From Luteimonas rhizosphaerae (lineage in GTDB: Bacteria; Pseudomonadota; Gammaproteobacteria; Xanthomonadales; Xanthomonadaceae), in assembly GCF_002849595.1 (NCBI RefSeq), contig NZ_NRQR01000002.1:62001-126000 (forward strand): 64,000 bases of DNA, read 5' to 3'. Below are positions 48,074-59,838 of the stretch, piece by piece. Under the pieces are notes generated by a model that worked only from the letters and a program-made list of their open reading frames with translations, ran no database searches and was not told where the DNA came from. Every line of letters starts with the position of its first letter. Positions within the stretch are counted from its first letter, which is position 1. Position numbers and translations under genes: made by a program.

Positions 48074-48106
48074 AATCGCCGCCCCAACGCAGACACGGGT
48101 TTCAAG

Positions 48107-48826
48107 ATGGGCCGAGGACCTTCGATCGAGGCGCGCAAGAACGCGACCGACGCCAAGCGCGGCAAGATCTTCACCAAGATCATCCGCGAGATCAGCGTGG
48201 CCGCGCGCGCCGGCGGCGGCGACCCGTCGAACAATCCGCGCCTGCGCACGGCGATCGACAAGGGCATGGCCTCGAACATGACCAAGGATGTCGTCGAGCG
48301 CGCGATCAAGAAGGCGACCGGCGAGCTGGAAGGCGTGGAGTACGAGGAGATCCGCTACGAGGGCTACGCGCCCGGCGGCGTCGCGGTCATCGTCGACACG
48401 CTGACCGACAACCGCGTGCGCACGGTCGCCGAAGTGCGCCACGCGTTCGGCAAGTGCGGCGGCAACATGGGCACCGAGGGCTCGGTCGCCTTCATGTTCA
48501 ACCGCGTCGGCGTGCTGAGTTTCGAAGGCGGCGCCGACGAGGACCGCATCACCGAGGTCGCGATCGAGGCCGGCGCCGACGATGTTGTGGTCTACCCGGA
48601 GGACGGCGCGATCGATGTGCTGACCACGCCCGATGCCTTCGAGGGCGTCCGCGATGCGATGCAGGCCGCGGGGCTGACGCCCGGCCACGCCGAAGTCACG
48701 TTCCGCGCCGACAACGACATCGCCGTGTCCGGCGAGACGGCGGAGCAGGTGCGCAAGATGCTTGACCTGCTCGAGGATCTCGACGACGTGCAGAACGTCT
48801 ACGCCAACGCCGCGTTCGACGGCTGA
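48107..48826 (+). CDS. yebC: YebC/PmpR family regulatory protein
   Basis: A 239-residue protein of the YebC/TACO1 family, reported as a DNA-binding regulator and as a factor easing translation of proline stretches. Hallmarks: [80 protein letters not shown] and the end [13 protein letters not shown]. It sits directly upstream of ruvC, as in most gammaproteobacteria. Confidence 0.95.
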   Translation: MGRGPSIEARKNATDAKRGKIFTKIIREISVAARAGGGDPSNNPRLRTAIDKGMASNMTKDVVERAIKKATGELEGVEYEEIRYEGYAPGGVAVIVDTLTDNRVRTVAEVRHAFGKCGGNMGTEGSVAFMFNRVGVLSFEGGADEDRITEVAIEAGADDVVVYPEDGAIDVLTTPDAFEGVRDAMQAAGLTPGHAEVTFRADNDIAVSGETAEQVRKMLDLLEDLDDVQNVYANAAFDG

Positions 48827-48835
48827 TTCCAGCCC

Positions 48836-49360
48836 GTGACCCGCATCCTCGGCATCGACCCCGGTTCGCAGCGCACCGGGGTCGGCATCATCGACGTCGA
48901 TGGCGCGGGCAAGGTCTCGCACGTGTTCCACGCGCCGCTGAACCTGCTGGCGGCCGAGGATTTCCCGCGCCGGCTGCGGCTCCTGGTCGACGGCCTGACG
49001 ACGCTGATCGTCGAATACCGGCCCGACGAGGTCGCGATCGAGCGGGTATTCATGGCCCGCAATCCCGATTCCGCCCTGAAGCTCGGCCATGCGCGCGGCG
49101 CGGCGATCTGCGCGGCGGTGCTGCGCGACCTCAGCGTGCACGAGTACGCGGCGACCGAGATCAAGCTCGCGGTGGTGGGCAAGGGCAGCGCCGAGAAGAT
49201 CCAGGTCCAGCACATGGTCGGGCTGATGCTCGGCCTGACCGGCAAGCTGCAGGCCGACGCCGCCGATGCGCTCGCCGTCGCGATCACCCACGCCCACGTG
49301 CGCGCCAGCGCCCGGCGCATCGGCGTCGACGTGCGCCAGGCCTGGAGCCGCAAGCGGTGA
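48836..49360 (+). CDS. ruvC: Holliday junction endonuclease RuvC
   Basis: RuvC cuts Holliday junctions symmetrically. The 174-residue protein has the RNase H-like acidic residues in [24 protein letters not shown] and [18 protein letters not shown] start, 9 bases after yebC. With ruvA 94 bases downstream it forms the resolvasome genes; ruvB is displaced by about 7 kb. Confidence 0.95.
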   Translation: MTRILGIDPGSQRTGVGIIDVDGAGKVSHVFHAPLNLLAAEDFPRRLRLLVDGLTTLIVEYRPDEVAIERVFMARNPDSALKLGHARGAAICAAVLRDLSVHEYAATEIKLAVVGKGSAEKIQVQHMVGLMLGLTGKLQADAADALAVAITHAHVRASARRIGVDVRQAWSRKR

Positions 49361-49454
49361 GCGTGCCGCGCCGTCATCCGGCCTGCCGGCACGTGCGCGA
49401 CAATGCCGGCCCTACGCTCCGCCTCCACCATCCGCGCCCGGAGGGCGCCGCCCC

Positions 49455-50045
49455 ATGATCGGAAGCCTGCGCGGCACGCTGATCCACAAGGCCCCGCCGT
49501 GGCTGGTGCTCGACGTCAACGGCGTCGGCTACGAGCTCGAGGCGCCGATGAGCACGTTCTACGACCTGCCCGCGCTCGGGCGCGAGGTCTCGCTGTTCAC
49601 CCACTACGCGCAGAAGGAGGACAGCGTCTCGCTGTACGGTTTCCTGCACGAGTCCGAACGGCGGTTGTTCCGCGACGTGCAGAAGGTCAGCGGCATCGGC
49701 GCGAAGATCGCGCTCGCGGTGCTGTCGGGCGTCAGCGTCGACGAGTTCGTGCGCCAGGTGCAGACCGGCGACGTGACCGCGCTGACCAAGATCCCGGGCA
49801 TCGGCAAGAAGACCGCCGAGCGCATGGTCGTCGAGCTGCGCGACCGCGCGGCCGACCTGGCCGGCGCGGGTGGGGCGATCCACGCCGGCCGCACCGCGAC
49901 CGATCCGCTGTCGGAGGCGACCGTCGCGCTGCAGCAGCTGGGCTACAAGCCGGCCGAGGCCCAGAAGATGGCCAAGGCCGCGGCCAACGACGGCGACCCG
50001 GCCGAAACCATCATCCGAAAAGCGCTACAGTCCGCGCTTCGCTGA
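49455..50045 (+). CDS. ruvA: Holliday junction branch-migration protein RuvA
   Basis: RuvA binds four-way junctions and loads RuvB. The 196-residue protein has the OB domain ([28 protein letters not shown]), two helix-hairpin-helix motifs ([35 protein letters not shown]) and the C-terminal RuvB-binding domain ([22 protein letters not shown]). It lies in the ruvC direction and is followed after 32 bases by kup rather than ruvB. Confidence 0.96.
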   Translation: MIGSLRGTLIHKAPPWLVLDVNGVGYELEAPMSTFYDLPALGREVSLFTHYAQKEDSVSLYGFLHESERRLFRDVQKVSGIGAKIALAVLSGVSVDEFVRQVQTGDVTALTKIPGIGKKTAERMVVELRDRAADLAGAGGAIHAGRTATDPLSEATVALQQLGYKPAEAQKMAKAAANDGDPAETIIRKALQSALR

Positions 50046-50077
50046 CGGCCCCACCCGTCCGCAGAGACCACGTCGAC

Positions 50078-51997
50078 ATGGCAAGTTCCTCCAGTTCTCC
50101 CGGCGGCGGCGCGTCGCATGCCGCCAGCGGCCACGGCAACATCGGCCTGGCCGGGTTGATCGTGGGCGCGATCGGCGTGGTGTTCGGCGACATCGGCACC
50201 AGCCCGTTGTACACGTTGCGCGAGGCGTTCTCGCCGCATTACGGGCTGATCGCCAACCACGACACCGTGCTCGGCGTGCTGTCGATGATCTTCTGGTCGC
50301 TGATGCTGGTGGTGACGCTGAAGTACGTCACGATCATCCTGCGCGCCGACAACGACGGCGAGGGCGGCATCATGGCGCTGATGGCGCTGGCCCAGCGCTG
50401 CCTGCCGCGCGGCGCGAAATCCACGTATCTGGTCGGCCTGCTCGGCGTGTTCGGCGCGTCGCTGTTCTTCAGCGACGGCGTCATCACCCCGGCGATCTCG
50501 GTGCTGTCGGCGGTCGAGGGGCTGGAGGTCATCTCGCCGGCGCTGCACGCGTGGATCATCCCGATCACCGTGCTGGTGCTGGCGGCGCTGTTCGCGACGC
50601 AGCGTTTCGGCACCGCCAAGGTCGGCCGCATCTTCGGGCCGATCACCGTGCTGTGGTTCCTGTCGCTGGCGGTGCTGGGCATCGTCAACATCCTGCACGA
50701 GCCGGAAGTGCTGCACGCGATCAATCCCTGGTGGGCGGCGCGGTTCTTCATCGAGCACAGCTGGGGCGGCGTCTTCATCCTCGGCGCGGTGGTGCTGGCG
50801 GTGACCGGCGGCGAAGCGATCTACACCGACATGGGGCATTTCGGCGCCAAGCCGATCCGCTACGCCTGGTATTTCTTCGTGCTGCCCTCGCTGATGCTCA
50901 ACTACCTGGGCCAGGGCGCGCTGGTGCTCGAGGATCCGGCGGCGATCCAGAACCCGTTCTACATCGGCGTGCCGGAATGGGCGCGCTGGCCGATGGTCGT
51001 GCTGGCGACCGCGGCGACCGTGATCGCCTCGCAGGCGGTCATCACCGGCGGCTTCTCGGTCGCGCGCCAGGCGATGCAGCTGGGCTACATCCCGCGCATG
51101 CGGGTGCGGCACACGTCCAGCGACACGATCGGCCAGATCTACATCCCCGGCATCAACTGGACGATGGCGATCGTCGTCATCGCCCTGGTGCTGACGTTCC
51201 AGACGTCGTCGGCGCTGGCCGCGGCCTACGGCATCTCGGTGTCGATGACGATGCTGATCGACACGCTGCTGCTGGCCGTCGTCGCGCGCGCGCTGTGGCC
51301 GCGCTGGCGCCGGTGGGTGCTGCCGTTGTGCGCGGTGTTCCTGGTCATCGACATCGCCTTCGTCGTCGCCAACGGCGCCAAGGTCCTGCAGGGCGCGTGG
51401 TTCCCCCTGGTGCTGGGCATCACGCTGTTCACCCTGCTGCGGACCTGGCGGCGCGGCCGGCAGCTGCTGCACGAGGAAGTGCAGCAGCACGGTATCCGCA
51501 TCGACACGTTCATTCCCGGCCTGATGCTGGCGCCGCCGGTGCGCGTGCCCGGCACGGCGGTGTTCCTGACCAGCGATCGCGGCATCGTGCCGCACGCCCT
51601 GATGCACAACCTCAAGCACAACAAGGTGCTGCACGAACACAACGTGTTCCTGACGGTCGAGACGCTGACCGTGCCCTATGCGCACCGGCGGCTGAAGATC
51701 GAGCGCGTCGGCGACGGTTTCCACCGCATCGTGATCCGGTTCGGTTTCATGGAAACGCCCGACGTGCCGCTGGCGCTGATGCGCTGTGGCGACGCCGACG
51801 ACGGGCCGTGCATCGACCCGATGGACACGACCTATTTCACCAGTCGCGAAACCGTCGTGGCCGCGGCGCGACCCGGCATGGCGCTGTGGCGCGAACGGCT
51901 GTTCGGACTGCTCCACCGCAATGCCGCGCCGGCGTCGGGTTTCTTCCGGATCCCGGGCAACCGGCTGGTGGAGCTGGGCACCCACGTCGAGATCTGA
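50078..51997 (+). CDS. kup: Low-affinity potassium transporter Kup
   Basis: Kup imports K+ with protons. The 639-residue protein has the signature [19 protein letters not shown], then about 12 membrane helices, with [21 protein letters not shown] and [19 protein letters not shown], and a cytoplasmic C-terminal region ([22 protein letters not shown]). The Ser/Gly-rich N-terminus ([12 protein letters not shown]) is variable in the family. Placed between ruvA and other potassium genes. Confidence 0.95.
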   Translation: MASSSSSPGGGASHAASGHGNIGLAGLIVGAIGVVFGDIGTSPLYTLREAFSPHYGLIANHDTVLGVLSMIFWSLMLVVTLKYVTIILRADNDGEGGIMALMALAQRCLPRGAKSTYLVGLLGVFGASLFFSDGVITPAISVLSAVEGLEVISPALHAWIIPITVLVLAALFATQRFGTAKVGRIFGPITVLWFLSLAVLGIVNILHEPEVLHAINPWWAARFFIEHSWGGVFILGAVVLAVTGGEAIYTDMGHFGAKPIRYAWYFFVLPSLMLNYLGQGALVLEDPAAIQNPFYIGVPEWARWPMVVLATAATVIASQAVITGGFSVARQAMQLGYIPRMRVRHTSSDTIGQIYIPGINWTMAIVVIALVLTFQTSSALAAAYGISVSMTMLIDTLLLAVVARALWPRWRRWVLPLCAVFLVIDIAFVVANGAKVLQGAWFPLVLGITLFTLLRTWRRGRQLLHEEVQQHGIRIDTFIPGLMLAPPVRVPGTAVFLTSDRGIVPHALMHNLKHNKVLHEHNVFLTVETLTVPYAHRRLKIERVGDGFHRIVIRFGFMETPDVPLALMRCGDADDGPCIDPMDTTYFTSRETVVAAARPGMALWRERLFGLLHRNAAPASGFFRIPGNRLVELGTHVEI

Positions 51998-52015
51998 CGC
52001 GCGGCGCGCGTCCCG

Positions 52016-52159
52016 TCAGCGGAGCCGGCGAACGTCACGCGGTGATCCGCGCCGTCGCATGGCCCGCTGGCGGAGCAGCGCGTCGAGCGCCAGATAGAGC
52101 CCGCCGCTGCCGGCAATGACGACGGCGATGAACACCAGATCCTTGAGCACCGGATGCAT
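52016..52159 (-). CDS. Small single-helix membrane protein in the potassium cluster
   Basis: A 47-residue open frame preceded by a strong ribosome site AAGGAG 8 bases before ATG. The product has a single hydrophobic helix near its N-terminus (LKDLVFIAVVIAGSGGLYLALDALL), then a very basic tail (RQRAMRRRGSPRDVRRLR). It is encoded opposite kup and upstream of nothing else on its strand. KdpF-like size and place suggest a subunit or regulator of potassium transport, but the sequence does not match KdpF. Function unknown. Confidence 0.55.
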   Translation of the reverse strand: MHPVLKDLVFIAVVIAGSGGLYLALDALLRQRAMRRRGSPRDVRRLR

Positions 52160-52360
52160 CGAACACTCCTTCAGATCGAGGCGTGTACGGTAGCGCTGCG
52201 CGGAACGCGCGTTCGCAAACTCTGCATAAAATCTTCGCGCGCGTTCGTCCAGACGCCGTGCGCCGGATGTGCACCGGGTCGGGCGACGGGCGGTGGCGCG
52301 TCGCCGTGCTGCACCCCGGTCCGCGAGGTCCGGCAGCGACCGTCACCTCGGCCGCCCGGG

Positions 52361-53026
52361 TCAGTCCAGCGCGGCGAACGTTTCGACCAGGGGCGTGGCG
52401 CCGGACACGATCAGGATGTCGCCCGCTTCGACGATCGTGTCGGCCCGCGCATAGGTGAAATCGGCGCGACCGCGCTTGAGGCCGACGATGGTCACGCCGT
52501 AGCGCGTCCGCAGTGCCGATTCGCTCAGCGTCTTGCCATGCGCCTCGCGTGGCGCACGCGTCTTGACGATGGCGAAGCCGTCGTCGAACTCGATGAAGTC
52601 GATCATCCGGCCCGTGACCAGATGGGCCACGCGTTCGCCCATCGCGGCTTCGGGATAGACGACGTGATGCGCGCCGGTGCGCTCGAGGATGCGTCCGTGC
52701 TTGGCACTGGTGGCCTTGGCCCAGATGTCGGGAACGCCCAGTTCCTCGAGTGCGAGGACGGTCAGCACGCTGGCCTCGAGATCGGTGCCGATCCCGACGA
52801 CGGCGCGTCCGAACTCCGCGACCCCGAGCGCGCGCAGCGCGTCGGTACTGGTGCTGTCGGCCTGGGCCACGTGGGTGAATGCATCGGCGCAGCGCTGCAC
52901 GGTATCGGCATCTTCGTCGATGCCGAGCACGTCGTGGCCCATACGGACGAGGGACCCGGCCACGGACATGCCGAAACGACCGAGCCCGAGCACGACGACG
53001 CCATTGGCGGAAGGATGTCTAGCCAA
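52361..53026 (-). CDS. ktrA: Potassium uptake regulatory subunit KtrA (RCK)
   Basis: KtrA forms an octameric nucleotide-binding ring that gates the KtrB channel. The 221-residue protein has the RCK_N Rossmann fold (VVVLGLGRFGMSVAGSLVRMGHDVLGIDED) with VGIGTDLEASVLTVLALEELG, and a C-terminal RCK_C half (FAIVKTRAPREAHGKTLSESALRTRYGVTIVGLKR). One RCK unit, so KtrA rather than the doubled TrkA. Its start overlaps the end of ktrB by 8 bases. Confidence 0.92.
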   Translation of the reverse strand: MARHPSANGVVVLGLGRFGMSVAGSLVRMGHDVLGIDEDADTVQRCADAFTHVAQADSTSTDALRALGVAEFGRAVVGIGTDLEASVLTVLALEELGVPDIWAKATSAKHGRILERTGAHHVVYPEAAMGERVAHLVTGRMIDFIEFDDGFAIVKTRAPREAHGKTLSESALRTRYGVTIVGLKRGRADFTYARADTIVEAGDILIVSGATPLVETFAALD

Positions 53027-54353
53027 CGATGGGGCGCTCCTCTGGATACCGGTAAGGACGGGGACGGCTGTGCAGGGCCAGCGCCGTGGCGACCGTGATC
53101 GTACCGACGCGACCGACGAACATCAGCACGATCAGCACGCCCTGCGCCGATGCCGGCAGGCCGGCGGTGATGCCGGTGGACAGGCCGACGGTGGCGAAGG
53201 CCGAGATCGCCTCGAACACCAGCACCTCGAGCGGCAGCGCGGTCAGGCGCATCAGGGCGAGCGTCGCCACGGCGAGCACCGTGACCGCGAGCAGCACGAC
53301 CGTCAGCGCCTGGCGCTGGGTCTCGGGGCTGATGCGGCGGTTGAAGGCCGTCGTATCGCGCTCGCCGCGGATCTCGGCCCAGACCACGAAGCCCAGCAGG
53401 AAGAACGTCGTGAGCTTGATGCCGCCCGCCGTACCGGCGCTGCCGCCGCCGATGAACATCAGCACGTAATGGACCGCCAGCGTTTCGCTCTGCATGGCGC
53501 CGACATCGAGCGTATTGAAGCCGGCGGTCCGGGCTGACACCGAGTGGAACAGCATCGCCAGCGCCTTGCCCGGACCATCGAGCGGTCCGCCGGTGGCCGG
53601 GTTGTTCCACTCGAACAGGGCGATCATCAGCGTGCCGCCCACGATCAGCACCGCGGTGCCCAACAGGGTGATGCGGGTGTGGATCGACCAGCGCGCCCAC
53701 GCCATCGGACGCTGGCGCAGCTCGTAGAGCACCGGGAATCCCACCCCGCCCAGCACGATCGCGACCATGACCGGCACGACGACGAACGGATCGGCGACGA
53801 ACCGGACGAGGCTGTCGGAATAGGTGGAGAAACCGGCGTTGTTGAAGGCCGACACGGAATGGAAGAGGCCGTTCCACAGCGCGGTGCCGACCGGTTCGCC
53901 ATAGCCGTCGTGCAATCGCCACGCCAGCAGCCCGGCCGTCAGCGCCTCGACGCAGACCGTGGTCAGCAGCACCAGCTTGAGGACGCCGGTGACATCGCCC
54001 AGTCCCAGGCTGTGGGTCTCGGCCTGGGCGATCAGGCGTGTCCGCAGGCCGAGGCGGCCCGCCGCCATCAGGCCGAGCAGCGTGGCGCCGCTCATGATGC
54101 CGAAGCCGCCCACCTGGAACAGGCCGAGGATGACCCACTGGCCGAACGTGGACCAGTACACCGGCGTGTCCACGACGATCAGGCCGGTGACGCAGACCGC
54201 CGATGTCGCCGTGAACAGGGCGGTCATCAGCGGTGCCGAGCCGTCGCCAACCCGGGCGCCCGGCAACATCAACAGCGCCGTGCCGATGCCGATCGCAGCG
54301 AGGAACGCCAGCGGCACGATGCGGGACGGATGCTGGATACCGATACGCGACAC
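53019..54353 (-). CDS. ktrB: Potassium uptake channel subunit KtrB (TrkH family)
   Basis: The membrane part of the Ktr system. About 444 residues with four P-loop repeats: TATSAVCVTGLIVVDT, SAFNNAGFSTYSDS, SARTAGFNTLDVG and SAFATVGLSTGITAGLP; the conserved Gly of the selectivity filter is present in each. The N-terminus is uncertain: GTG at 54353 with GGGAG 6 bases upstream gives MSRIGIQHPSRIVPLAF, which fits the family best; an ATG at 54389 would add 12 residues. Confidence 0.92.
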   Translation of the reverse strand: MSRIGIQHPSRIVPLAFLAAIGIGTALLMLPGARVGDGSAPLMTALFTATSAVCVTGLIVVDTPVYWSTFGQWVILGLFQVGGFGIMSGATLLGLMAAGRLGLRTRLIAQAETHSLGLGDVTGVLKLVLLTTVCVEALTAGLLAWRLHDGYGEPVGTALWNGLFHSVSAFNNAGFSTYSDSLVRFVADPFVVVPVMVAIVLGGVGFPVLYELRQRPMAWARWSIHTRITLLGTAVLIVGGTLMIALFEWNNPATGGPLDGPGKALAMLFHSVSARTAGFNTLDVGAMQSETLAVHYVLMFIGGGSAGTAGGIKLTTFFLLGFVVWAEIRGERDTTAFNRRISPETQRQALTVVLLAVTVLAVATLALMRLTALPLEVLVFEAISAFATVGLSTGITAGLPASAQGVLIVLMFVGRVGTITVATALALHSRPRPYRYPEERPIVG

Positions 54354-54508
54354 GCGCGGCTCCCGGGCGATGGGCGCGCATTCTCGCATGCCGCCTGCGT
54401 GCGCCCGCCGACGGAAGTCCACCGCGTGCGCCTGCGGGACCCGGGGCTCAAGTCGGCCCGCAGGCGGCCGTTATTACGAGCCGATACCTTTCGTCAGCAC
54501 AGGCTCGC

Positions 54509-55798
54509 ATGACCGTGCTCCAGCCGATCGTCCCGAGTCCGGCCCTGCCGCAGCGCGTGCTGCTGGTGGAGAACTCGCGCGCCTACGTGCAGGCGGTCGC
54601 CGAGGCGATCGAGCAGCAGCTCGAGCTTCCGGTGGTGGTCGCGTCGACCCTGGCCGAAGCGCGCGAGCTGCTCGACCGCCACGACGACTGGTTCCTCGCG
54701 CTGACCGGCCTGGTGCTGGCCGATGGCGACCGCGAGGCGGTCATCGACTGTTTCCTCGAGCGCGGCGTGCCGACGGTGGTCGTCACCGGCGTCTACGACG
54801 AGGTGCTGCGCGAGCGCATGCTGCGGCGCCGGGTCATCGACGTGGTGCTCAAGAGCACCCCCGGCAGCCTCGACTACATCGTCTGGCTGGTGAAGCGGCT
54901 GGAGCGCAACCGGCGCATCTCGGCGCTGGTGGTCGACGATTCGGCGTCCGCGCGGCTGCACACTGCGGCCCTGCTGGAGACCTTCGGCTATCGCGTGGTC
55001 GAGGCCGTCGACGGGAGCACGGCGCTGCGGGCGCTGGAATCGGATCCGACGATCCGCCTGGCGATCATCGACCAGGAGATGCCCGGCATGCAGGGCGTCG
55101 AGCTGACGCGGCGCCTGCGCGCCTTGCGCGCGCGCGACCGGGTCGCGGTGATCGGCGTCTCCGGCAACGAGGACGCGACCCTGGTCGCGCGTTTCCTCAA
55201 GAGCGGCGCCAACGATTTCCTGCGCAAACCCTATTCCCGCGAGGAATTCTTCTGCCGGGTGTCGCAGAACGTCGACCAGCTGGAACTGATCGGCAGCCTG
55301 CAGGATCTCGCGACCCGGGATTTCCTGACCGGGCTGCCCAATCGCCGCCATTTCCTCGACCAGGCCGAGCGGCTGGTCCTGCGCACGCAGGCCGCGCAGC
55401 GACCGCTGGCGATGGCGATCCTGGACGTCGACCACTTCAAGCGCATCAACGACGGCTGGGGCCACGAGGCCGGCGATCACGCCTTGCGCGCGGTCGCGAC
55501 GGCGCTGTCGGTGCACGCGCGCCCGGACGACCTGGTGGCGCGCTTCGGCGGCGAAGAGTTCTGCGTGCTGGCGCCGGGCCTCGACCGCGCCGGTCAGGCG
55601 GCGTACTTCGACCAGCTGCGCCAGCGCATCGAGGACCTGAGCATGGACACGCCCAGCGGTGCGCTGCGGATGACGGTCAGCATCGGCGTGCGCACCGCGC
55701 GCGCCGGCGACGATCTGCACCGGCTGCTGGCGGAAGCGGACCGGCGGCTGTATCTCGCCAAGGCGCGCGGTCGCAACCGGGTCGTCGCGACCGGCTGA
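54509..55798 (+). CDS. Response regulator diguanylate cyclase (REC-REC-GGDEF)
   Basis: A 429-residue cytoplasmic enzyme making c-di-GMP. REC1 (about 10-125) lacks the phospho-acceptor: the place reads [10 protein letters not shown], Gly for Asp. REC2 (about 140-255) keeps D188 in [11 protein letters not shown] and the switch lysine in [15 protein letters not shown] (about 265-425) has [27 protein letters not shown] and active site GGEEF at 347-351. An allosteric inhibition I-site RPDD (338-341) lies five residues before it. So active and product-inhibited are predicted, controlled through REC2. The cognate kinase is not near. Confidence 0.92.
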   Translation: MTVLQPIVPSPALPQRVLLVENSRAYVQAVAEAIEQQLELPVVVASTLAEARELLDRHDDWFLALTGLVLADGDREAVIDCFLERGVPTVVVTGVYDEVLRERMLRRRVIDVVLKSTPGSLDYIVWLVKRLERNRRISALVVDDSASARLHTAALLETFGYRVVEAVDGSTALRALESDPTIRLAIIDQEMPGMQGVELTRRLRALRARDRVAVIGVSGNEDATLVARFLKSGANDFLRKPYSREEFFCRVSQNVDQLELIGSLQDLATRDFLTGLPNRRHFLDQAERLVLRTQAAQRPLAMAILDVDHFKRINDGWGHEAGDHALRAVATALSVHARPDDLVARFGGEEFCVLAPGLDRAGQAAYFDQLRQRIEDLSMDTPSGALRMTVSIGVRTARAGDDLHRLLAEADRRLYLAKARGRNRVVATG

Positions 55799-55955
55799 GG
55801 CAGGCGGACGCTCCGGCACGCGCGGCCACAGGCCGCGCAAGTCCGGTCGGGAGAGGCGACAACGACGGCCCGCAGATCGCGTTTCATCCCGGCAGCGCAC
55901 GAGAGTGTCCCATCGGTGCGGTGGAATCCCCGCGCAGCGGCCCCATCTTCCACGC

Positions 55956-56960
55956 ATGCCTACTTCCCCTGCGTCGCTTCCGTATTCCGTCCTCGATCTG
56001 GCCCCGGTGACCGAGGGCAGCACGGCGGCCCAGTCGTTCGCCAATTCGCTGGATCTCGCGCGCCGCGCCGAAGCCCTCGGCTACAAGCGCTACTGGCTGG
56101 CCGAACACCACAACATGCCCGGCATCGCCAGCGCCGCGACCGCGGTGCTGATCGGCCACATCGCCGGCGGCACGTCGACGATCCGGGTCGGCGCGGGCGG
56201 CGTGATGCTGCCCAACCATGCGCCGCTGCAGGTGGCCGAGCAGTTCGGCACGCTGGCCTCGCTGTATCCCGATCGCATCGATCTGGGCCTCGGCCGCGCG
56301 CCCGGGACAGATGGCGCGACGGCACGCGCCCTGCGCCGGTACTTCGACGGTGCCGATTCCTTCCCGCGCGACGTGCAGGAACTGCTGCGCTACTTCGATC
56401 CCGTGCAGCCGGGTCAGGCCGTGCAGGCGGTGCCCGGTCCCGGTCTCGACGTGCCGGTGTGGCTGCTCGGCTCGAGCCTGTTCAGTGCGCAGCTGGCCGC
56501 GGCCCTGGGCCTGCCGTTCGCGTTCGCGTCGCATTTCGCGCCGGCGATGATGGAAGAGGCCCTGGCCCGTTACCGCCACGACTTCCGCCCGTCGAAGTAT
56601 CTCGACGCGCCCCACACGATGCTGCTTCTGAACGTGGTCGCGGCGGACACGCGCACCGAGGCGCGGCGCCTGTTCACCACCCAGCAGCAGAGTTTCGTGC
56701 GGCTGCGGCGCGGCGAACCCGGCCTGATCCCACCGCCGGTCGACGACATCGACGCGTACTGGACACCGCAGGAGCGGGCGATGGTCGAGCAGGCGCTGGC
56801 CTGCGCGGTGATCGGCGATCCGGCCGACATCCGCGCGGGCATCGCCGAATTCGCCGCCGCGCACCGGCCGGACGAGCTGATGCTGACCGCGAACATTTTC
56901 GACCACGCCGCGCGCCGGCACTCGTTCGCACTCGCCGCCCAGGCCTTCGCGCCCGCCTGA
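55956..56960 (+). CDS. LLM-class flavin-dependent oxidoreductase
   Basis: A 334-residue member of the luciferase-like monooxygenase group, YhbW-type. Segments [63 protein letters not shown] and [42 protein letters not shown] are diagnostic. It would use FMNH2 or F420-like flavin; substrate unknown. It stands between the diguanylate cyclase and ruvB. Confidence 0.92.
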   Translation: MPTSPASLPYSVLDLAPVTEGSTAAQSFANSLDLARRAEALGYKRYWLAEHHNMPGIASAATAVLIGHIAGGTSTIRVGAGGVMLPNHAPLQVAEQFGTLASLYPDRIDLGLGRAPGTDGATARALRRYFDGADSFPRDVQELLRYFDPVQPGQAVQAVPGPGLDVPVWLLGSSLFSAQLAAALGLPFAFASHFAPAMMEEALARYRHDFRPSKYLDAPHTMLLLNVVAADTRTEARRLFTTQQQSFVRLRRGEPGLIPPPVDDIDAYWTPQERAMVEQALACAVIGDPADIRAGIAEFAAAHRPDELMLTANIFDHAARRHSFALAAQAFAPA

Positions 56961-57080
56961 GGACGCGCGCCAGCCGATGTCGTCCTGACCGCTTCTCGAG
57001 GCCGGCGCAGGCAGGCCTCCCGGTTGCGCCGGGCCCTTGTCACCGCGGCGCGGGCCGGGCCGGCGTGCGATCATGCGCGG

Positions 57081-58110
<1,030 letters not shown>

Positions 58111-58121
<11 letters not shown>

Positions 58122-58545
58122 GGCGGTTCGCCCCCGGTTCAGTTGGCCGACACGCGTCTATTGGGAAGATACCGACGCGGGTGGGGTGGTCTACCACGCG
58201 CAGTACGTCGCATTTCTCGAGCGCGCCCGCAGCGAATGGTTGCGCGCGCACGGGCATGGCCAGGCGACGCTGCGCGACGACCACGACACGGTGTTCGCGG
58301 TACGGGCGATGCGGATCGATTTCCGCCGGCCTGCGCGGCTCGACGACGCACTCGACGTGTCGGTGGTCCTGCGGGAATGCCGGCGCGCGAGCGCGTTGTT
58401 CGTGCAGGAGATCCGCCGCGACGGCGAGCTGCTGCTGGACGCGGAGGTGCGCGTCGCGGCGCTGTCGGCCGGCGACTTCCGGCCGCGTGGCATCCCCGAC
58501 ACGTTGTTCCTTCAACTCAAATCACTTGAAACATCAGCGGAGTAA
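58111..58545 (+). CDS. ybgC: Tol-Pal-associated acyl-CoA thioesterase YbgC
   Basis: A 144-residue hotdog-fold thioesterase, the usual first gene of the tol-pal operon. The active site segment is [30 protein letters not shown], with the catalytic Asp. It overlaps ruvB and precedes tolQ by 6 bases. Reported to act on acyl-CoA in phospholipid metabolism; the exact substrate is not settled. Confidence 0.93.
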
Positions 58546-58551
58546 GTCTGG

Positions 58552-59349
58552 ATGAGTGTGATGCCGATACTGATGCAGTCCGCCGCGCAGGTGCAGGCGC
58601 TGCCCGACGAGTCCGCGGCTGCCGCGACCGAACTGGGCAACACCGCCGCGGCCGGCGTCGCCGCCGCGCCGGGCACCGCCGAGCTGAGCATCCTCGAGCT
58701 GATCCTGCACGCGTCGATTCCGGTGCAGCTGGTCATGCTGCTGCTGCTGTTCGCGTCGATCTCGTCGTGGGTCATCATCTTCCGCAAGAAGCGCGTGCTC
58801 GATCGCGCCGAGAAGGAAGCGGACCGGTTCGAAGAGCGGTTCTGGTCGGGCGCCGACATCGGCAAGCTCTACAGCTCGGCGACCGAGCGCAGCCGCGAGA
58901 TCGAAGGCCTCGAAGCGATCTTCGAAGCCGGCTATCGCGAGTACTCGCGCCAGCGCCAGCGTCGTGGTGTCGACGCCCGTACCCATCTCGAAGGCGCGCA
59001 GCGCGGTATGCGTGTCGCCGGCGCGCGCGAGCTCGACGGGCTCGAACAGAACCTGGAATACCTCGCCAACGTCGGGTCGATCGCGCCCTACGTCGGCCTG
59101 CTCGGCACCGTGTGGGGCATCATGATCTCGTTCCACGGCCTGGCCAGCATGAAGGAGGCGACGATCGCCACCGTCGCGCCCGGCATCTCCGAAGCGCTGA
59201 TCGCGACCGCGATGGGTCTGTTCGCGGCGATTCCCGCGGTATGGGCCTACAACCGCTTCGCCACCAAGGTCGAACGCGTGGCCACGCGGTTCGAAGCGTT
59301 CTCCGACGAGTTTTCCTCGATCCTCGAGCGGCAGACCAACGCCGAATGA
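58552..59349 (+). CDS. tolQ: Tol-Pal proton channel subunit TolQ
   Basis: TolQ with TolR uses the proton gradient to energise TolA during division. The 265-residue protein has a long N-terminal periplasmic leader (MQSAAQVQALPDESAAAATE), then helix 1 (IPVQLVMLLLLFASISSWVIIFRK), a cytoplasmic loop, and helices 2 and 3 in VGSIAPYVGLLGTVWGIMISFHGLA and ISEALIATAMGLFAAIPAVWAYNRF. Closely related to ExbB, but operon context settles TolQ. Confidence 0.95.
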   Translation: MSVMPILMQSAAQVQALPDESAAAATELGNTAAAGVAAAPGTAELSILELILHASIPVQLVMLLLLFASISSWVIIFRKKRVLDRAEKEADRFEERFWSGADIGKLYSSATERSREIEGLEAIFEAGYREYSRQRQRRGVDARTHLEGAQRGMRVAGARELDGLEQNLEYLANVGSIAPYVGLLGTVWGIMISFHGLASMKEATIATVAPGISEALIATAMGLFAAIPAVWAYNRFATKVERVATRFEAFSDEFSSILERQTNAE

Positions 59350-59400
59350 CCCCGCGCGCCCCGCGCGGGCGCCGGGCCGTCCCTCTCACCGGATCCTGTC

Positions 59401-59838
<438 letters not shown>

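Noticed and set aside
49870..52119. 749-residue plus-strand frame and 680-residue minus frame over kup
   Set aside because: Both are compositional shadows (Arg/His/Gln-rich); the Kup frame is unambiguous.
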